64,000 nt of DNA from positions 62,001-126,000 of the forward strand of contig CABOHA010000003.1 of the NCBI GenBank assembly GCA_902399975.1, read 5' to 3'. How positions within the stretch are numbered: the stretch's first letter is position 1; the number at the start of each line of letters is the position of its first letter. Positions 42,859-51,855 of this stretch are shown in pieces. The notes under the pieces were generated by a model, which was given only the letters and a program-made list of their open reading frames with translations, was not told the origin of the DNA and ran no database searches. The position numbers and the translations under genes were made by a program. The DNA comes from Coriobacteriaceae bacterium (lineage in GTDB: Bacteria > Actinomycetota > Coriobacteriia > Coriobacteriales > Coriobacteriaceae).

Positions 42859-44199
42859 CTACACCTCGGGCGCCTTGGCGACGGTCTCGCTCTCTGCCGC
42901 AAGTGGGCGGTTGTCGATACGACGGCCCAAGCGATCGAGCTTCACGAGTAGCCACTCAATGGGATTCGGCCCCGAGCCTTCCTCGTCGGCAACCAAATCC
43001 ACGACGGCAATCTTGGTGCCATCCTGCTTGAGCGTAACGCTGCCCACCTTGTCGCCCACATGCACCGTGCCCGAAAGATCGTCGTAGCTAACCTTTTCGG
43101 TCACCTCGCCGGCAAGGGAAAACACGGTCGCTTGCGCCGTAGGATCGGCGAGTGTGGCGTCGATCGTCTTATCCGTCCAGTCGGTTTGACCGATGCGCGC
43201 CATAAGCGGGTTGCCGTTGGCGGTCTTTTCCTGCGTGTTGGCGATTGCGACCGTCACCTTGTGACCGTAGTACCAATTGGCAAGGGTTGCGGTATCGGTA
43301 AAGCGCTGGTCGGTGGTGGTGGAGTTCAAAACGACGGTGTAGATCTCGTCGCCATCGCGGTTGTAGACACCCGTAAAGCAATAGCCTGCATCGTCGGTAG
43401 TGCCGGTCTTGCCACCGATGTTGCCATCTTGGCCCAGCAAATAGTTATGCGTGTCCATGGAATGCGAATGGTCGGTGCCGTCGGCGCCCGTGACCTCGAT
43501 CCAGGAATCTTCGCTCGCTACGACCTCGCGGATCGTGTCGTTTTTCATGGCCTCCTGCATCATCAGCGCTACGTCGTGTGCGGTTGAGTGCATATCGCCA
43601 GCCCACTCATCAAAGTCCAGACCATGCGGGTTTTCAAAAAGCGTACCGGTGCAGCCGAGCTTCTTAGCGCGCTCGTTCATGGCCTTCACAAATGTGGCCT
43701 CGGCGTCTTTGGTCTTAGGGTCGATCTTCTTGCCCACATATTCGGCGAGCACGATGGCGGCGTCGTTGCCCGAGGGAATCATCAGGCCGCGCAGCGCCTG
43801 CTCCACGGTAAGCTCGTCGCCTTCGAGCAAGCCGGCGGTCGAATTACCCACGGTGGCTGCGGCGTTGCTCACCGTGACCTTCTCGTCTATCTTGCAATTC
43901 TCGACGGTTAGGATTGCGGTCATGACCTTGGTGATCGAGGCGATTTTGACCTGCTCATCGGCGCCGCGCCCATAGTAGACGGTGCCGTCTTTGCCCATGA
44001 CGAGGGCATTGGTCGCATCGATATCGGGCAGGTTTTCGGCCGTGATGCCGCGCTCATCGGCGGTTTTGCCGCAGACATTGTCGGTCGTGAGCACTTGGGC
44101 GCCGGCGACGGTGGGCACGCCAGCGGTAAGGGCGATAGCGCAGACAAAGCCGGCGGCAAGCTGGGCTGAGCGCTTTGCAAAAGAGGTGAGGGACTTCAC
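42859..44199 (-). CDS. dacA: Serine-type D-alanyl-D-alanine carboxypeptidase (DacA-like)
   Basis: Cell-wall enzyme trimming D-Ala from peptidoglycan pentapeptides. With GTG 44199 it has 446 residues and a signal peptide MKSLTSFAKRSAQLAAGFVC through AIALTAGVPTVAGA. The S11 motifs are SITK at 88-91, SGN at 143-145 and KTG at 264-266. A C-terminal PBP5-type domain (SLAGEVTEKVSYDDLSGTV) and a final amphipathic helix-like tail follow. An in-frame ATG at 44268 is possible, but it would put a TATACT -10-like box inside the gene. It is convergent to nothing and divergent from the VanR-like gene. Confidence 0.9.
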   Translation of the reverse strand: MKSLTSFAKRSAQLAAGFVCAIALTAGVPTVAGAQVLTTDNVCGKTADERGITAENLPDIDATNALVMGKDGTVYYGRGADEQVKIASITKVMTAILTVENCKIDEKVTVSNAAATVGNSTAGLLEGDELTVEQALRGLMIPSGNDAAIVLAEYVGKKIDPKTKDAEATFVKAMNERAKKLGCTGTLFENPHGLDFDEWAGDMHSTAHDVALMMQEAMKNDTIREVVASEDSWIEVTGADGTDHSHSMDTHNYLLGQDGNIGGKTGTTDDAGYCFTGVYNRDGDEIYTVVLNSTTTDQRFTDTATLANWYYGHKVTVAIANTQEKTANGNPLMARIGQTDWTDKTIDATLADPTAQATVFSLAGEVTEKVSYDDLSGTVHVGDKVGSVTLKQDGTKIAVVDLVADEEGSGPNPIEWLLVKLDRLGRRIDNRPLAAESETVAKAPEV

Positions 44200-44396
44200 A
44201 GATTTCGCTTTCGACGGGATGGTCTCTTCTGGAACTAGAGTATATCGTTTGCCGGCATCGGCGATCATCGCGTGCGTGCGTGGCCCACATCCGCGCCCGA
44301 ACGGACACAAGGGTGCTTAAGGCCGACTTAATCACCCACGCTTGTTGTGTGTGGCGTGCGTCGCCTCGGGCATAATGGAGCGCGAGAGGAGCACGC

Positions 44397-45092
44397 ATGA
44401 ACGAGCGCATTTTGGTAGTTGATGACGAGAAGGCCATCGCCGACTTGGTTGGTATCTACCTTACAAAAGAAGGCTTTGACGTACAGGTCGCCTATAGCGG
44501 GGCCGATGCTGCCAAGGCAATCTTGGGGCAGGAGTTCGATCTGGCGCTGCTGGATGTCATGCTGCCCGATATCGATGGCTTTGAGCTGCTGCGTACGATC
44601 CGTTCCAGCCATACCTATCCCGTGATCATGCTGACGGCGCGCGATGCCCAGCAAGACAAGATCGAGGGCCTTTCGCTTGGCGCGGACGATTACGTGGTTA
44701 AGCCGTTCCGTCCGCTTGAGCTCATCGCGCGCGTGCATGCTCAGCTTCGCCGCTACACCAGCTACGGTAGCCGCGCGCAGGTGGCCGAGTCGCCGATCAT
44801 CCAGCTCGACGGCCTGGAGATCAACCGCGATGCTCGTTCCGTAATGGTGGACGGTGCGCCGGTGCGCCTCACGCCCATCGAGTATTCCATCTTGCTGTAT
44901 CTGGTCGAGCATCGCGGCAGCGTGGTAGCCGTGGAGGACCTGTTCCGCGCGGTGTGGAATGAGGATTTTATGCCCGGCTCCAACAATACGGTGATGGTGC
45001 ACATTCGCCACCTGCGCGAAAAGATCGGTGACGACGCTCAAAAGCCGCGCTTTATCAAAAACGTCTGGGGCGTCGGCTACATAATCGAATAA
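44397..45092 (+). CDS. OmpR/PhoB-family response regulator, VanR-like
   Basis: 231 residues. Receiver domain ILVVDDEKAIADLVGIYL with phospho-acceptor Asp53 (LLDVMLPD) and switch Lys in DYVVKPF; C-terminal winged helix with LTPIEYSILLYLVEHRGSVV and TVMVHIRHLREKIGDD. The partner histidine kinase starts 25 bases after it. The VanR-like receiver is shared with regulators of cell-envelope genes, and the adjacent DD-carboxypeptidase suggests a cell-wall target (inferred). Confidence 0.92.
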   Translation: MNERILVVDDEKAIADLVGIYLTKEGFDVQVAYSGADAAKAILGQEFDLALLDVMLPDIDGFELLRTIRSSHTYPVIMLTARDAQQDKIEGLSLGADDYVVKPFRPLELIARVHAQLRRYTSYGSRAQVAESPIIQLDGLEINRDARSVMVDGAPVRLTPIEYSILLYLVEHRGSVVAVEDLFRAVWNEDFMPGSNNTVMVHIRHLREKIGDDAQKPRFIKNVWGVGYIIE

Positions 45093-45117
45093 CGCCTTTG
45101 ATGGTGGGGAAGTGGAC

Positions 45118-46356
45118 ATGACAAAAGACGATAGACAGGCATTCGAGGTGCCCGATCGACTCTTTGAATACGTGAGGTCGGTCGTCGACAACCGCGCGCT
45201 TGCAACGGTGCTGCTCTTTTTGCTGAGCCTGCTGCTGATTGGCATCGATAACATCGCTGGAATCTTGGCGGTGCTGCTTGTCGGCTTTTTGCTGATCGAT
45301 CGATTTGAAATCGTACGCCGCTGCGTGGTGATTGGCGGTGCCGCGTGGGCCATGACGTTGGCGATTGGCGCCATGGCACTCGGCGGCATCGAAGGGCCGG
45401 TGCTGTTCGATGCCGGCTTTGTATTCAACATGCTTGGCTTTGTGCTGGCGCTTGCCGTGTGCGTGCTGTTCTTTTGCGGCCGCGCCCTGTACTACCAGGG
45501 CTATGAGCAGGGCGAGCAGCATGCCGATTGTGTGCTGGCCGCTCGTATTCAAGATCGCCTGATCGATCACCCCGACACCTGGGACAACATCGACGGCGAC
45601 TTCCTGGAGGTCGAGGGCGCACTCAACCGTGTGCGCGATCGCGAGCGCAAGGTGCAGCAGGCCTTGCGTGACGAGTCTCATCGCAAGGACGATCTGGTCA
45701 CGTACTTGGCACATGACCTACGCACCCCGCTTGCCAGTGTGGTGGGCTATCTTTCGCTGCTGCAAGAGGCTCCTGAGCTGCCGGTTGAGCAACGTGCACA
45801 CTTTACGGGCGTGGCGCTCGACAAGGCGCACCGGCTCGATGCGCTCATCGAAGAGTTCTTCGATATCACGCGCTTTGACTTCCACGATATCGTGCTCACG
45901 CGCGGCTATGTTGATCTGGGGTTGCTGCTGGCTCAGGTGGCTGACGAGTTCTATCCCATCCTCAACGAGCAGCATAAGGAAGCCCAAGTTGATATTCGCG
46001 AGGACCTGACGGTGCTCGTGGATGGCGACAAGATGGCCCGCGTGTTCAACAACATCATGAAAAACGCCGTCGCCTATAGCTATGAGGGCTCGACTATCAC
46101 GATTGAGGCCAGGCGCCAAGACGATGGCGGCGTGCGCGTGCGCTTTATCAATCAGGGCGATCCTATCCCTGCGGCTAAGCTCAAGGTGATCTTTGAGAAG
46201 TTCTATCGCCTGGATGCGGCGCGTGCGACCAATCGCGGTGGTGCCGGCCTGGGCCTTGCTATTGCCAAGGAGATCATCGCGGCACACGGCGGTACCGTTG
46301 CATGTGAATCGACGCCCGAACACACGATATTCACCATCGAGCTGCCCGCCGCATAG
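45118..46356 (+). CDS. Sensor histidine kinase, VanS-like
   Basis: 412 residues from ATG 45118 (GTGGGGA seven bases upstream; GTG 45112 is too close). There are four hydrophobic segments in the first 125 residues (VLLFLLSLLLIGIDN, GILAVLLVGFLLID, WAMTLAIGAMALGG, MLGFVLALAVCVLFF) and no large sensor domain. The HisKA box is HDLRTPLASVVGYLSLL; the catalytic domain has NNIMKNAVAYS (N box) and GGAGLGLAIAKEI (G box). The absence of a loop suggests it senses in the membrane or through a partner. Confidence 0.92.
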   Translation: MTKDDRQAFEVPDRLFEYVRSVVDNRALATVLLFLLSLLLIGIDNIAGILAVLLVGFLLIDRFEIVRRCVVIGGAAWAMTLAIGAMALGGIEGPVLFDAGFVFNMLGFVLALAVCVLFFCGRALYYQGYEQGEQHADCVLAARIQDRLIDHPDTWDNIDGDFLEVEGALNRVRDRERKVQQALRDESHRKDDLVTYLAHDLRTPLASVVGYLSLLQEAPELPVEQRAHFTGVALDKAHRLDALIEEFFDITRFDFHDIVLTRGYVDLGLLLAQVADEFYPILNEQHKEAQVDIREDLTVLVDGDKMARVFNNIMKNAVAYSYEGSTITIEARRQDDGGVRVRFINQGDPIPAAKLKVIFEKFYRLDAARATNRGGAGLGLAIAKEIIAAHGGTVACESTPEHTIFTIELPAA

Positions 46357-46417
46357 CCAGTGTGCCCTTACAAACACTTGACAATGTGCTCACGTGCGTA
46401 TGAGCCGCGATTCCTAC

Positions 46418-46445
46418 TATCGATACTGCTGAATTGATATCGATA
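46418..46445. promoter_or_regulatory. Paired TATCGATA palindromes before pstB
   Basis: Self-complementary TATCGATA at 46418-46425 and again at 46438-46445, two helical turns (20 bp) apart, immediately before the pstB ribosome binding site. Candidate operator for a dimeric regulator. Confidence 0.5.
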
Positions 46446-46459
46446 TGGAGGTGTGCGGT

Positions 46460-47335
46460 ATGACGGCTGCTGCGGCTGTGGAGCCCACGGAGCTTGAAGA
46501 ACTCATGGAAGCGCAGGCCGAGGCCGCGCATGAGCGCGAGGTTGGGGATGCGACTCGCCCCACGGCAGAGGATCTTGCCGCCTCGCCGACGCGCATCGAC
46601 GTCGAGGGCCTCGACCTGTTCTATGGCGATCACCATGCGCTCAAGGACGTGAATATCAAGATCCGCGACAAGCAGATCACTTCGTTCATCGGGCCTTCGG
46701 GCTGCGGAAAGTCCACGTTGCTGCGCTGCTTTAACCGCATGAACGACGGCATCAAGGATTGCCGCATCGAGGGCAAGATTGCGCTCGATGGTCAAGATAT
46801 CCTGGGCGATTGCGACATCTGCCGTTTGCGCCAGCGCGTGGGCATGGTGTTCCAACGCCCCAACCCATTTCCCATGAGCATCTACGACAACGTCGCCTAC
46901 GGTCCTCGCGGTATGGGTGTGCGCGACCGCGTCGTGCTCGATGAGCTGGTCGAGGACTCCCTGCGTCGCGCTGCCCTGTGGGACGAGGTCAAGGACAAGC
47001 TCAAAGAGTCAGGCCTGGGTCTTTCGGGTGGGCAGCAGCAGCGCCTGTGCATCGCCCGCGCACTTGCCGTGCAGCCCGACATTCTGCTGATGGACGAGCC
47101 GACCTCGGCACTCGACCCTGTGTCGACGTTGGTGGTGGAGCAGCTGGCCTGCGAGCTCAAGGAGACCTGCACGCTGGTGGTCGTGACGCACAACATGCAG
47201 CAGGCCGCGCGTATTTCCGATTCGGTTGCGTTCTTTTTGCTGGGTGAGCTGGTGGAGCACGCGCCCACCGCGCAACTCTTCAAGAATCCGTCCGATCCGC
47301 GCACCGCGGATTATTTGACGGGGCGTTTTGGCTGA
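46460..47335 (+). CDS. pstB: Phosphate ABC transporter ATP-binding protein PstB
   Basis: 291 residues from ATG 46460 (GGAGGTG six bases upstream). Walker A GPSGCGKS at 78-85, then [35 protein letters not shown] (RPNPFP is PstB-typical), [15 protein letters not shown] and [13 protein letters not shown] 44-residue N-terminal extension ([18 protein letters not shown]) is acidic and coiled-coil-like, not usual for PstB. No pstS, pstC, pstA or phoU is adjacent, so it is an orphan ATPase beside a PhoB/PhoR-like pair. Confidence 0.9.
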   Translation: MTAAAAVEPTELEELMEAQAEAAHEREVGDATRPTAEDLAASPTRIDVEGLDLFYGDHHALKDVNIKIRDKQITSFIGPSGCGKSTLLRCFNRMNDGIKDCRIEGKIALDGQDILGDCDICRLRQRVGMVFQRPNPFPMSIYDNVAYGPRGMGVRDRVVLDELVEDSLRRAALWDEVKDKLKESGLGLSGGQQQRLCIARALAVQPDILLMDEPTSALDPVSTLVVEQLACELKETCTLVVVTHNMQQAARISDSVAFFLLGELVEHAPTAQLFKNPSDPRTADYLTGRFG

Positions 47336-47399
47336 CGCTGTCTTTTACAGGTGCCTTTAGGGTTAAGATGCGGTCATATCGGCCGCAAAGGGGTTCAAC

Positions 47400-48128
47400 A
47401 TGATCTATTACGTCGAGGACGATGACAACATCAGGGATTTGACAGTCTACGCGCTGCGCAAGCAGGGAATCGAGGCCGAGGGCTTTTCGTGTGATGGCGA
47501 GTTTAAAGCTGCCGTGGCACGACGGGTGCCCGATGCTGTGCTGCTCGATATCATGCTGCCCGACACCGATGGCTTGGCGATTATGCGTCGCCTGCGTGCC
47601 GATCGCCTGACGGCGACGGTGCCCATCATGATGCTTACCGCCAAGGACACCGAACTCGACAAGGTGATGGCGCTCGATGGCGGTGCCGACGATTACCTGA
47701 CTAAGCCGTTTTCGCTCATGGAGCTTGCGAGCCGCTGCCGCGCACTGCTGCGTCGCGGCGGCATGGTCAAGCAGGCGAGCGATGTGCTCAGCGTGGGCGA
47801 CATCGTGCTCTCGCCCAGCCATCGCGAGGTGACCGTTGCCGGCGAGCCGCTTAAGCTCACCCTGCGCGAGTTCGACCTGCTCGAGTACCTCATGCGCAAG
47901 CCCGGCGTGGTCTTTACCCGCGAGTCGTTGCTGCAGAGCGTGTGGGGCTGGGACTTCGACGGCGGTTCGCGCACCGTCGACGTGCATGTGCAGACGCTTC
48001 GCCAAAAACTGGGCGAGCATGCCAGCGCCATCGAGACCGTGCGCGGCGTGGGTTACCGCTTGGCCGAGCCTTCTGCCGGTGATGGTGCCGAAGGCGACGA
48101 CACCGCGGCCACCGCATCGGAGGAGTAA
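47400..48128 (+). CDS. OmpR/PhoB-family response regulator
   Basis: 242 residues. MIYYVEDDDNIRDLTVYALR receiver with Asp50 (LLDIMLPD) and DDYLTKPFSLMEL; winged helix LREFDLLEYLMRKPGVVFTR and RTVDVHVQTLRQKLGEHA. The acidic C-terminal extension (SAGDGAEGDDTAATASEE) is extra. It is followed after 3 nt by the kinase gene. The neighbouring pstB suggests a phosphate-type regulon (inferred). Confidence 0.92.
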   Translation: MIYYVEDDDNIRDLTVYALRKQGIEAEGFSCDGEFKAAVARRVPDAVLLDIMLPDTDGLAIMRRLRADRLTATVPIMMLTAKDTELDKVMALDGGADDYLTKPFSLMELASRCRALLRRGGMVKQASDVLSVGDIVLSPSHREVTVAGEPLKLTLREFDLLEYLMRKPGVVFTRESLLQSVWGWDFDGGSRTVDVHVQTLRQKLGEHASAIETVRGVGYRLAEPSAGDGAEGDDTAATASEE

Positions 48129-48131
48129 CCC

Positions 48132-49556
48132 GTGGTCTTCGCCCCCCAGGGAAAACATACGCTGTCGCACCGCGTTTTTGTGACGATCTTTGTCTGCGCC
48201 ATGGCGGTTATCGTGGCGTTTACGGTGCTGGGCGCGTTCTTTGTGCAAAACACTTTGGCGGATGCCACGAGTGCCAATCTGGCGCAGGAAACTGAGCTCA
48301 TTGCTGCCGCCCTCGACGAGCAGCAGGAGCCCATTCCGTTCTTGCGAAGCCTCGATCGCGAGGATCTTCGTATCACGCTGATCAATAAGGACGGATCTGT
48401 TGCCTACGACAACGAGGCGTCGCCTTCCACACTGCCCAACCATGGCGATCGCCCCGAGGTCATCGAGGCCTTTGAGAGTGGTTCGGGTTCCGCGGAGCGC
48501 GCAAGCTCTACACTCGACGAGATTATGCTGTATCGCGCTGTCACCCTTGATAACGGCCAGGTCGTTCGCTTGGCGCAGGCCCAGCCTGGCGTTGCGGCGA
48601 TTTTGCTGTCGATGCTGGCGCCGATGCTGCTTATCGCAGCAGCGGGTGCAGTACTCTCGTTTTTTATGGCGCGCCGTGAGTCCCGTGCCATCATCGCGCC
48701 GTTGCAAGAGGTGGATTTGGATCACCCACGCCGTAGCTATGAGCACGCCTATGCCGAGATGGTCCCCATGCTTGAGCGTATCGAGTCGCAGCGCCAGGAA
48801 CTCAAGCGCCAAATGGCGGTGCTAGCGGATAACGACCGTATGCGCCGCGAGTTCACGGCGAATATCACCCATGAGCTCAAGACGCCGCTTACGGCGATTT
48901 CGGGCTATGCCGAGCTCATCGCAAATGGCATGGTCGAGGGCGAGGACGACCTGCGCAACTTTGGCGGTCGCATCTATCGTGAGGCGGGCCGCTTGGCAGC
49001 GCTTGTCAACGACATCCTTACGCTGTCTAACTTGGACGAGGCCGAACGTGCAACTGAAGGCGAGGCAGTGCCCATTGGGTCCACGGAGCCTATTGAGCTC
49101 TCGCGTGCGATCTACGCGGTTGAGCAGCGCCTTGAACAGGTTGCCCGTCAGGCGAATGTGACGATAAGTCATGAGACCAAGCCTGTGGTCATCGAAGGCG
49201 TGTCGCGCTTGATTGACGAGCTCATCTATAATCTGGCAAGCAACGCCATCCGCTACAATCGGCCCGGCGGTACGGTTACGCTGCAGTGCGGCACCAACGA
49301 CGAAGGCCATCCGTTCCTCGCTGTCGCCGACACGGGAATCGGTATCGCGCCTGAAGAACAGGGCAAGGTATTTGAGCGGTTCTATCGCGTGGACAAGAGT
49401 AGGTCCAAGGCACGCGGCGGAACCGGCCTGGGGCTTGCCATTGTCAAGCATGCGGCCCTGTATCATCACGCCACGCTCGATCTGTCGAGCGAGTTGGGCG
49501 TGGGAACCACCATTACGGTGACGTTTCCCATACAGCAGGACGAGCCATTCGCATAG
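48132..49556 (+). CDS. Sensor histidine kinase, PhoR-like
   Basis: 474 residues from GTG 48132. A first membrane helix (VFVTIFVCAMAVIVAFTVLG), an extracytoplasmic domain of about 130 residues, a second helix (ILLSMLAPMLLIAAAGAVLS), then HELKTPLTAISGYAELI (HisKA), N box LIYNLASNAIRYN and G boxes DTGIGIAPEEQGKVF and GGTGLGLAIVKHA. It is the partner of the preceding regulator. The input signal is not determined by sequence. Confidence 0.92.
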   Translation: MVFAPQGKHTLSHRVFVTIFVCAMAVIVAFTVLGAFFVQNTLADATSANLAQETELIAAALDEQQEPIPFLRSLDREDLRITLINKDGSVAYDNEASPSTLPNHGDRPEVIEAFESGSGSAERASSTLDEIMLYRAVTLDNGQVVRLAQAQPGVAAILLSMLAPMLLIAAAGAVLSFFMARRESRAIIAPLQEVDLDHPRRSYEHAYAEMVPMLERIESQRQELKRQMAVLADNDRMRREFTANITHELKTPLTAISGYAELIANGMVEGEDDLRNFGGRIYREAGRLAALVNDILTLSNLDEAERATEGEAVPIGSTEPIELSRAIYAVEQRLEQVARQANVTISHETKPVVIEGVSRLIDELIYNLASNAIRYNRPGGTVTLQCGTNDEGHPFLAVADTGIGIAPEEQGKVFERFYRVDKSRSKARGGTGLGLAIVKHAALYHHATLDLSSELGVGTTITVTFPIQQDEPFA

Positions 49557-49586
49557 CGATACAACATAGATATTGATGTAGACGCC

Positions 49587-49618
49587 GCATTTGACTTTCG
49601 GGTGCGGCGTTGTTGTGC
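49587..49618 (+). terminator. Terminator after the PhoR-like kinase gene
   Basis: Hairpin ACGCCGCA-TTTGACTTTCGGG-TGCGGCGT with a T-rich tail (TGTTGTG). Confidence 0.6.
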
Positions 49619-49675
49619 AATTTTACGATTGCTTCCGACATTTTTACAGGAGAGCCTGTTTCTTATGTATAGAGT

Positions 49676-49704
49676 TTGGTCTCGGTAAAAAGATGCGATA
49701 ACAT
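49676..49704 (+). promoter_or_regulatory. Promoter candidate for the BY-kinase cluster
   Basis: -35 TTGGTC (49676-49681) and -10 TAACAT (49699-49704), 17-bp spacer, 47 bp before the Wzz-like gene. Confidence 0.45.
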
Positions 49705-49751
49705 ACGGACAGTTTTGTCAATCCGAACTGGGGAAATGAAAGGCAAGCTGC

Positions 49752-50408
49752 ATGACCCTTCTCGAACTGTTCCAGCTGCTGAAGAAGCACCTCAAGCTGG
49801 TCATCACCCTTCCGGTGGTCTGCGCGATCGCTATGGGCATCGTGTCCTTCGTTGCGATGGACAACACCTATACCGCGACGACGAGCATGTACATTCTCGC
49901 CAAGACCGACGATAGCGGTCAGATGAGCTACAACGATCTCTCGGCGAGCCAGATGCTTTCCAACGATATCGCCACGCTGCTGGATAGCGATAGCGTTAAG
50001 AGCGGCGCCGCCAAAGAACTGGGCCTCACCGATTTGGATGACTACAAGGTGTCTGTTTCCTCCGAGACCACCACGCGTGTCATTACGCTTTCGGTTACCG
50101 GCACCGATGCCAAGGAGACGGCTGAGGTCGCAAAGGCCATTGCCAGCTCGGTGAGTACGGTCGCTCAGAACGTCGGCGCTGCCCAGAGCATCAACGTTAT
50201 CGACGAGGCTAAGACCCCCGAAGCCCCCAGCGGCCCCAAGCGCACGCTGTATATTGCCGTCGCGTTCCTCGCCGGTATCTTTATCGCAGTTGCCTATGTC
50301 GTTTTGGCAGACATGCTCAATACCCGCATCCGCGGTGCCGAAGAGGCAGAAGAGCTCCTGGGTATTCCCGTTGTTGGCCGAATTCCGGCTATGAAAGGTG
50401 GTAAATAG
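49752..50408 (+). CDS. Wzz/YveK-type chain-length determinant, kinase activator
   Basis: 218 residues; ATG 49752 (AAAGGCAAGC upstream). MTLLELFQLLKKHLKLVITL leads to the first membrane helix (VITLPVVCAIAMGIVSFVAM), an extracytoplasmic region with YTATTSMYILAK, and the second helix (LYIAVAFLAGIFIAVAYVVL) near 170-190, ending in an RIRGAEEAEELLGIPVVGRI segment that contacts the tyrosine kinase. It is the membrane half of a bacterial tyrosine-kinase system for capsule/EPS length control. Confidence 0.88.
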   Translation: MTLLELFQLLKKHLKLVITLPVVCAIAMGIVSFVAMDNTYTATTSMYILAKTDDSGQMSYNDLSASQMLSNDIATLLDSDSVKSGAAKELGLTDLDDYKVSVSSETTTRVITLSVTGTDAKETAEVAKAIASSVSTVAQNVGAAQSINVIDEAKTPEAPSGPKRTLYIAVAFLAGIFIAVAYVVLADMLNTRIRGAEEAEELLGIPVVGRIPAMKGGK

Positions 50409-50410
50409 GC

Positions 50411-51148
50411 ATGGCTAAGGCAAAGAACACCGATAAGCTCGTTGTACAGAATGCCGCCAAGACCCTTCTGGCCAACATCCGCTTTGCGAGCGTGGATGAC
50501 CCCATTCGCACCATCACCGTTACCTCCTCGATTCCCAACGAGGGCAAGTCTACGGTTTCCATTAACCTTGCTCAGGCAATCGCCACGAGCGGCAAGTCCG
50601 TGCTCCTGGTCGAGGCCGATATGCGCCGCAGGTCCCTTTCCGATATGCTCGGCGTTCGTTCGCGCGGCGGACTCTATGCGGTCCTTTCCGAGCAGATCTC
50701 CATTGACCAGGCAATTGTCGAGACGGGTCAGAAGAACTTCTACTTCCTCGATGCCGAGCCGCACATTCCCAATCCTGCCGACATCATCGTCTCCCATCGC
50801 TTTGCCAAGCTGGTAAAGGCACTGTCCGCCAAGTTCCAGTACGTCATCTTCGATGCTCCTCCGGTCGGCACCTTCATCGATGCTGCCGAGATTGCCAGCT
50901 TGACCGACGGCGCGCTGTTCGTGGTGCGCGAGGACTTTACCAAGCGCGAAGAGGCGCTCAACGCTATCGCCCAGCTTAAGAAGTCCGAGAAGGTCAAGCT
51001 CATCGGTACCGTCATGAATTACTGTGAGACCGAGACCAGCGAGTACTACTATTCTTACTACACCAAGGACGGTAAGAAGGTTAAGAAGGGCTCCGACGAT
51101 CAGGGCACTTCCAAAAAGGGCATCTTCACCAACCGAGCAAACGTTTAG
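50411..51148 (+). CDS. Bacterial tyrosine (BY) kinase, CpsD/CapB-like
   Basis: 245 residues, two bases after the Wzz-like gene. Walker A SSIPNEGKST at 39-48, Walker A' VLLVEADMRR, Walker B YVIFDAPPVG, and a C-terminal autophosphorylation tyrosine cluster EYYYSYYTKDG at about 210-218. The family phosphorylates itself and polysaccharide enzymes. The downstream PHP phosphatase is its usual partner. Confidence 0.92.
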   Translation: MAKAKNTDKLVVQNAAKTLLANIRFASVDDPIRTITVTSSIPNEGKSTVSINLAQAIATSGKSVLLVEADMRRRSLSDMLGVRSRGGLYAVLSEQISIDQAIVETGQKNFYFLDAEPHIPNPADIIVSHRFAKLVKALSAKFQYVIFDAPPVGTFIDAAEIASLTDGALFVVREDFTKREEALNAIAQLKKSEKVKLIGTVMNYCETETSEYYYSYYTKDGKKVKKGSDDQGTSKKGIFTNRANV

Positions 51149-51165
51149 TTGATTAAGGCCGACCT

Positions 51166-51816
51166 ATGCGTGACATTCATTGCCATATCTTGCCGGGTGT
51201 AGACGACGGCGCCGCCGATCTCGAAGAGAGCTTGGCGATGCTCGAGGCTGCCAAGCGGGCCGGTGTAACCAGAATCGTTTGCACTCCTCACTGCCGTGAT
51301 CCCTATTTTGATTACGACAAGATGTGGGATGCCTTTGAGCTGCTGCGCGATAACGCTGACGGTTTTCCGCTCCAGATGGGCTTCGAGGTCAACCATCGAA
51401 AGCTCGTTGAGCTTGGTATCGATGCCGCGGATCACTTGCATTTCGATGGGACCAACGAGTTTCTGCTCGAGCTTTCGACGCATGCCGATGCGTATGCGTT
51501 TAGAGAGTACGAGAACACGATTTACGATTTGCAGTGCCGTGGCTACCAGGTGATCATCGCTCATCCTGAGCGCTATCGTGCGGTTCAAAAGGATGTAAGC
51601 GTGGCGGAGCGCCTGGTCGATATGGGCTGCAAGCTGCAGGCTTCGGCGGACTTTATTGCCGGCGGTCGCTTTGGTCGCGAGAAAAAGCCGGCGCAGCGCC
51701 TGTTCGATCAGAACCTGTACAGCTTCATCGCGAGCGATGCCCATAACGTGGGTCATTACGACTGCCTGGCGAAGGCTCGCGCGAAGTTTAGCGTGCGCGG
51801 AGCTCATTTTCGCTAA
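51166..51816 (+). CDS. PHP-family protein-tyrosine phosphatase, CpsB/Wzb-like
   Basis: 216 residues. MRDIHCHILPGVDDGAADLE carries the PHP metal ligands His5 and His7; further motifs TPHCRDPYFDYD, LLELSTHADAY, IIAHPERYRAVQ and FIASDAHNVGHYD complete the tri-metal site. It dephosphorylates the BY-kinase. It is the third gene of the cluster, and no glycosyltransferase or polymerase follows in the window. Confidence 0.92.
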   Translation: MRDIHCHILPGVDDGAADLEESLAMLEAAKRAGVTRIVCTPHCRDPYFDYDKMWDAFELLRDNADGFPLQMGFEVNHRKLVELGIDAADHLHFDGTNEFLLELSTHADAYAFREYENTIYDLQCRGYQVIIAHPERYRAVQKDVSVAERLVDMGCKLQASADFIAGGRFGREKKPAQRLFDQNLYSFIASDAHNVGHYDCLAKARAKFSVRGAHFR

Positions 51817-51855
51817 AATCTGTCCCTAACGTTCGCATTGAATGAAAGGGCAGCC

